Assembly (NCBI RefSeq): GCF_003254585.1
Contig: NZ_QJGZ01000029.1
Location: 1-64,000 of the forward strand
Direction of reading: 5' to 3'
Origin: Flavobacterium sharifuzzamanii
GTDB lineage: Bacteria; Bacteroidota; Bacteroidia; Flavobacteriales; Flavobacteriaceae
DNA: 64,000 nt
The translations under genes were made by a program, and so were the position numbers. Below the pieces are notes generated by a model that saw only the letters and a list, made by a program, of their open reading frames with translations, was not told where the DNA came from and did no database searches. Of the stretch, positions 60,574 through 64,000 are shown piece by piece. Within the stretch, counting starts at the first letter, position 1, and the number at the start of each line of letters is the position of its first letter.

Positions 60574-61386
60574 ATGAATCTTAGCCCAGAACAAGTCAGT
60601 AAATACATCAGCCGTTTTATTGACATTTTAGTTGATTATTCACCAAAACTGATTTCCGCATTTTTAATCTTATTTGTTGGTTTGTATGCCATCAGATTGA
60701 TTAATCGAATTATTAGAAAAATAATGATTCAGCGAAATCTCGATCCTACATTAACCAAATTCTTATCCGACATTTTATTATGGGCGTTGCGAATATTATT
60801 GTTTGTAACCTTTATTTCTAAATTAGGAATAGAAACTTCGTCTTTCGTTGCTATTTTAGGAGCAATGGGTCTTGCGGTTGGTTTATCATTGCAAGGATCG
60901 CTTTCTAACTTTGCGGGCGGAATGCTAATCATTGTTTTCAAGCCTTTTAAAGTTGGAGATACAATAGAAGCACAAGGTGTTGTTGCAACAGTTCTTGAAA
61001 TTCAGATTTTTGTCACCAAAATGCTTACTGCAAATAATCAGACTGTATTTGTTCCAAATGGTTCTTTGTCTAATGGAAATATCATCAATTACTCAATGCA
61101 AGGAGAGAGAAGAGCCGATTTGACTTTCGCTATTTCCTATGATTCTGACATTAAAAAGGCAAAAGAAATTCTTTTAGATGTTTTAAATAAAAACCCTAAA
61201 GTATTGAAGAAACCTGCACCAGAGGTCTTTGTAAAAAACCTATCGGCTAGTTCTATTGACTTTGCTGTTCGTCCTTGGGCAAAAAACGCGAATTATGGAG
61301 CTGTATTTTCTGAAACTTTAGAGAATTGCAAAATAGCATTGGATGAGGCAGGAATTGCAATTCAACCGTACACTATTCAGAAATAA
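60574..61386 (+). CDS. Small-conductance mechanosensitive channel (MscS family)
   Basis: MscS channels open when the membrane is stretched and release solutes on hypo-osmotic shock. The protein has 270 residues from MNLSPEQVSK. It has three membrane segments (about 15-45, 58-80, 88-120), the third containing the pore helix GAMGLAVGLSLQGSLSNFAGGMLI. The cytosolic beta domain follows (KPFKVGDTIEAQGVVATVLEIQIFVT). An in-frame ATG at 60547 lies inside the terminator hairpin and was not used. Confidence 0.93.
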   Translation: MNLSPEQVSKYISRFIDILVDYSPKLISAFLILFVGLYAIRLINRIIRKIMIQRNLDPTLTKFLSDILLWALRILLFVTFISKLGIETSSFVAILGAMGLAVGLSLQGSLSNFAGGMLIIVFKPFKVGDTIEAQGVVATVLEIQIFVTKMLTANNQTVFVPNGSLSNGNIINYSMQGERRADLTFAISYDSDIKKAKEILLDVLNKNPKVLKKPAPEVFVKNLSASSIDFAVRPWAKNANYGAVFSETLENCKIALDEAGIAIQPYTIQK

Positions 61387-61388
61387 TA

Positions 61389-62060
61389 TTATTGTTTCTT
61401 TGGAGGAGCAATCATAAAATCTTTTAAATAATAAGGTTCAAAATAAGCGACATCTACAGTGTCGCTTTTTTGATACTTATCAAAACTGATTTTACTCATT
61501 GCTTGCGCTGAAGGATATTTTATGTTTTCTAAAAACACAAAGTTGTCTTTAGTCAAAATAGCTTTGCATTTATCAGCGCAATCGCCAACAAAGTAAAGCT
61601 TATCTGTATATTCTTGAAATGAGTTTTCGTCAATGATTTCGGCTTTAATAGCTCTTTCCAATGTCAAATCTGAATTAAAAATGGCGCTATAAACTTCCAT
61701 TCGGCGAGCATCTAACATTGGTATAATCTTTCCGTCTGTAACTCCTGCTTGCGATGCCAAAGTTTGAAGTGTATCAACAGCAATTAATGGAATGTTTAAA
61801 GCATAACATAAACCTTTTGCTGCAGAAACACCAATTCTTAAACCTGTATATGATCCTGGGCCTTGGCTAACAGCAACAGCTTTTAAATCCTGCGCCGATA
61901 TTCCTGCTTTTCCTATTACTTCTTCAATAAAGACATGAAGTTTTTCGGCATGCGAATATCCTTCATCAGCTAATTCATTGCAAACAATGGTCTGGCCATC
62001 CTTTGCAATAGATACAGAACAATTTTTAGTAGCCGTTTCGATATTGAGAATAAAAGACAA
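61389..62060 (-). CDS. tsaB: tRNA threonylcarbamoyladenosine biosynthesis protein TsaB
   Basis: TsaB is part of the complex that makes N6-threonylcarbamoyladenosine at position 37 of tRNAs reading ANN codons. The 223-residue protein shows the ASKHA fold: ILNIETATKNCSVSIAKDG at the start, GYSHAEKLHVFIEEV and VSQGPGSYTGLRIGVSAAKGLCYAL. It is two bases from the convergent mscS stop. The efflux adaptor gene is upstream on the same strand, 32 bp away. Confidence 0.93.
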   Translation of the reverse strand: MSFILNIETATKNCSVSIAKDGQTIVCNELADEGYSHAEKLHVFIEEVIGKAGISAQDLKAVAVSQGPGSYTGLRIGVSAAKGLCYALNIPLIAVDTLQTLASQAGVTDGKIIPMLDARRMEVYSAIFNSDLTLERAIKAEIIDENSFQEYTDKLYFVGDCADKCKAILTKDNFVFLENIKYPSAQAMSKISFDKYQKSDTVDVAYFEPYYLKDFMIAPPKKQ

Positions 62061-62092
62061 AGTATTAAATTTTAAATTATTATGGTATTATA

Positions 62093-63385
62093 TTATTTCT
62101 TTGGAGCGTCAGCTTTTTTAAGTTTTACCTTATCTCCAGAGTTTAGCTCTTTAGAAACTGTTGTATAAGGTCCTGTAATAACAACATCGCCCGATTTTAA
62201 ACCAGACATCACTTCGATATTGGTATCGTCCTGAATTCCGGTTTTAATGATTCTAATCTTAGCTTTATCTCCAACTTTTACAAAAACACATTCGAATTTT
62301 TTATCGCTTTTTGGAGCTGCCTTTTTATCTTCATTTGGATCTTCAACCGTAAAGTCTTTTACAGCCGTAGTATCCGATTTTACTACCACAGAACTAATTG
62401 GCACTGCTAAAACATTTGTTTTTGTTGTCGTAATAATATCAACTGTAGCTGTCATTCCAGGTCTAAAAGGAGAGTATGTGCTTGGTTTTCCTTCTAATAA
62501 ATCTTGATACGAATCTTTCAGGATACGAACTTTAACTTTAAAATTTGTCACCTGATCTGAAGTTAATGTAGTACTTGCAGAATTCGAAATACTGGTTACA
62601 ACTCCTTTAAATTTCTTTTTTAAATAAGCGTCAACTTCAACATTTGCTTCGTCTCCTATTTTAATTTTTACGATGTCATTTTCATTCACATCAACTTCAA
62701 CCTCCATATTATTCAAGTTAGCAACACGCAAAAGCTCAGTTCCGGCCATTTGCTGCGTTCCTAAAACTCTTTCTCCCAATTCTACGTTTAATACAGAAAT
62801 GGTTCCGTCAGCTGGAGAATAAATTGTTGTACGTCCTAAGTTATCTCGGGCTTCTGTAACAGATGCCGAAGCGCTTTGAACATTGTAATAAGCACTTTGT
62901 TTTGTTGCTTTGGCAACTTCAAAAGTAGAAATGGCCTTATCCCAATCTGATTTTGAAATTACACCTTTATCATACAATATTTTATTGCGCTCATAATTTG
63001 CTTTTGCTTCTTTAAAACTGGCGTCAGATTGAGTAAGACTTGCTTTTGTTCCAGCTAAATTTGCAACAGACCTATCTAATCCTGAAGTATATAAATCGGG
63101 ATTTATTTTTACTAATAAATCACCTTTTTTTACTACCTGCCCCTCTTTTACATTGAGTGCAATAATTTCACCCGAAACCATCGAAGCGATTTTAACTTCA
63201 ATTTCGGGCTGGATTTTTCCTGTTGCAGAGACTGTTTCAACAATTGTTGACGCCGTCACTTTTGCAGTTTCTACTTCTTTTCCTTCGTCCTTATTCCCTA
63301 TTAATCCTGCCTTAGAAAGACCAACCAAAGCTACGATAATAACTACCGCAGCACCTAATAAAGAATAAACTGTTTTTTTCTGCAT
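62093..63385 (-). CDS. Efflux transporter periplasmic adaptor subunit (HlyD/RND-MFP family)
   Basis: This 430-residue membrane fusion protein has an N-terminal anchor helix (about 7-25). A barrel-sandwich/lipoyl region follows, with ATGKIQPEIEVKIASMVSGEIIALNVKEGQVVKKGDLLVKI. A long coiled-coil hairpin (about 100-180) precedes the beta-barrel and membrane-proximal domain. The sequence is near the MacA/HlyD type used by ABC exporters. A TolC gene is upstream; the transporter itself is not in the window. Confidence 0.92.
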   Translation of the reverse strand: MQKKTVYSLLGAAVVIIVALVGLSKAGLIGNKDEGKEVETAKVTASTIVETVSATGKIQPEIEVKIASMVSGEIIALNVKEGQVVKKGDLLVKINPDLYTSGLDRSVANLAGTKASLTQSDASFKEAKANYERNKILYDKGVISKSDWDKAISTFEVAKATKQSAYYNVQSASASVTEARDNLGRTTIYSPADGTISVLNVELGERVLGTQQMAGTELLRVANLNNMEVEVDVNENDIVKIKIGDEANVEVDAYLKKKFKGVVTSISNSASTTLTSDQVTNFKVKVRILKDSYQDLLEGKPSTYSPFRPGMTATVDIITTTKTNVLAVPISSVVVKSDTTAVKDFTVEDPNEDKKAAPKSDKKFECVFVKVGDKAKIRIIKTGIQDDTNIEVMSGLKSGDVVITGPYTTVSKELNSGDKVKLKKADAPKK

Positions 63386-63391
63386 AATAAA

Positions 63392-64000
63392 TTATTTTGT
63401 AATAATTGGAACAATTGGAATTCCGAAATAAAACTCTAATATTTTAATTTTGAACATGTAATCGTATTTTGTTCTGATGACATCAGATTGCGCATTAGTC
63501 AATAAGGTTTGAGCTTGTGTGAAATCAAATGAGTTCATTAAACCTACATCATATTTTTCTTTTGCATAATTGTAAGCCTGCTGTCTTGCCTCTAAAGTTA
63601 CAGTAGACGATTCGTACGTATTTAAAGCTCCTCTTGCATCCGTAAATGCCGTATAAACGTTACGTTGCAAATCTAAACTTTTTTGCTCTAAATCTATTTT
63701 AGATTTCTCTAAACTTACTTTATTGCGCTCTACATTATTCTTAACTGAAAAACCATTAAAAATAGGAACATTTAACTGCAAACCAAAATTATGTCCTTTA
63801 TTATCACTAAACTGCTGGAATATCGGATCTGGCCCTACAGTATATGGATTGCCGCTTGCATCTAATTTAACTTGATCGCTATAACTTGCTCTGGTATTAA
63901 ATCCATAGAAACCAGAAAGTGTTGGCTGATACGCTCCTTTAGCAATAGAAACATTTTTCTCAGCGATTTCAAGATTTGTTTGTGCTAATTTTAACTCTGT
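63392..64000 (-). CDS. TolC family outer-membrane efflux protein (partial, cut by window edge)
   Basis: The C-terminal 202 residues of a TolC-like protein are visible on the minus strand. The frame is open to base 64000, so the gene continues beyond the window. Visible features are ELKLAQTNLEIAEKNVSIAKGAY, GLQLNVPIFNGFSVKNNVERNKVSLEKSK and EKYDVGLMNSFDFTQAQTLL, all typical of outer-membrane efflux helices. It precedes the adaptor gene by six bases and forms an operon with it. Confidence 0.92.
   Translation of the reverse strand, partial: TELKLAQTNLEIAEKNVSIAKGAYQPTLSGFYGFNTRASYSDQVKLDASGNPYTVGPDPIFQQFSDNKGHNFGLQLNVPIFNGFSVKNNVERNKVSLEKSKIDLEQKSLDLQRNVYTAFTDARGALNTYESSTVTLEARQQAYNYAKEKYDVGLMNSFDFTQAQTLLTNAQSDVIRTKYDYMFKIKILEFYFGIPIVPIITK

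Noticed and set aside
1..64000. CRISPR array, prophage, insertion sequence or integrase
   Set aside because: No spaced direct repeats of CRISPR type, no transposase or phage genes and no recombinase were found; the holin-like protein is a common membrane family, not phage evidence.

Overview
The window looks like a chromosome segment of a Flavobacterium (Bacteroidota), close to the F. johnsoniae type. The DNA is AT-rich and genes mostly lack Shine-Dalgarno sequences. Several promoters match the Bacteroidota form TTG-N18-20-TAnnTTTG. Lineage markers include a type IX secretion (T9SS) type B cargo, a PorP/SprF protein, DUF4249/TonB and DUF4270 pairs, a folK-deoxynucleoside kinase fusion, and type VI secretion genes of the Bacteroidota subtype (TssD, VgrG). 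All functional names come from reading motifs and family resemblance; no search was run.

Layout. 1-476: an octamer tandem repeat, a terminator, tRNA-Leu(UAA) and tRNA-Gly(GCC). 477-13620: mutS, a DUF1573 protein, an RNA methyltransferase, a lectin-like T9SS cargo, MmcQ/YjbR, folK-dNK, sppA, an exported hydrolase and an AsmA-like protein. 13749-17882: glycosyltransferase 9, DUF2797, GH3 and a small membrane protein. 17883-18384 is gene-free and packed with palindromes, a structured-RNA candidate and a 100-bp hairpin element. 18385-23219: serB, a cluster of VOC and SRPBCC proteins, and a divergent AraC/GlxA regulator. 23302-28308: clpX, clpP, tig, a holin-like membrane protein and an esterase. 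28524-33847: a lipoprotein, DUF4249 plus TonB receptor, and pdxJ. 33963-42410: CBS protein, nadK, then the envelope-biogenesis operon DUF6089-uppS-bamA-ompH-ompH, then murI. 42415-50049: an outer-membrane protein with DUF4270, then a probable signalling operon (beta-barrel, Kelch lipoprotein, DUF4907, LytS-type kinase, dioxygenase-like lipoprotein, LytTR regulator). 50137-52698: gamma carbonic anhydrase, PorP/SprF and nfu.

52776-59618 is a type VI secretion cargo island, all on the minus strand: hcp/tssD, vgrG, a 503-aa candidate effector, a small lipoprotein that may be its immunity protein, a 5'-truncated Tle1-like phospholipase remnant, a DUF2931 lipoprotein and an orphan ORF. A diverged copy of the 3' end of nfu plus its terminator lies on the far side (about 59870-59980), in the same orientation as the intact nfu end (about 52621-52747). 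The island is therefore bracketed by direct repeats, which suggests it arrived by recombination at the nfu 3' end. 60080-64000: an amphipathic repeat protein, an MscS channel, tsaB, an efflux adaptor and a TolC protein cut by the window edge.

The strongest leads are the bracketed T6SS island, the REP-like palindrome at the truncated end of the Tle1 gene, and a degenerate 8-nt repeat family (units mostly ending in CTAAG, CTGAG or CAAAG) seen in several intergenic regions and in uniform form at the window start. Two others are a perfect palindrome across the tig promoter and the multi-element region at 17.9-18.4 kb.
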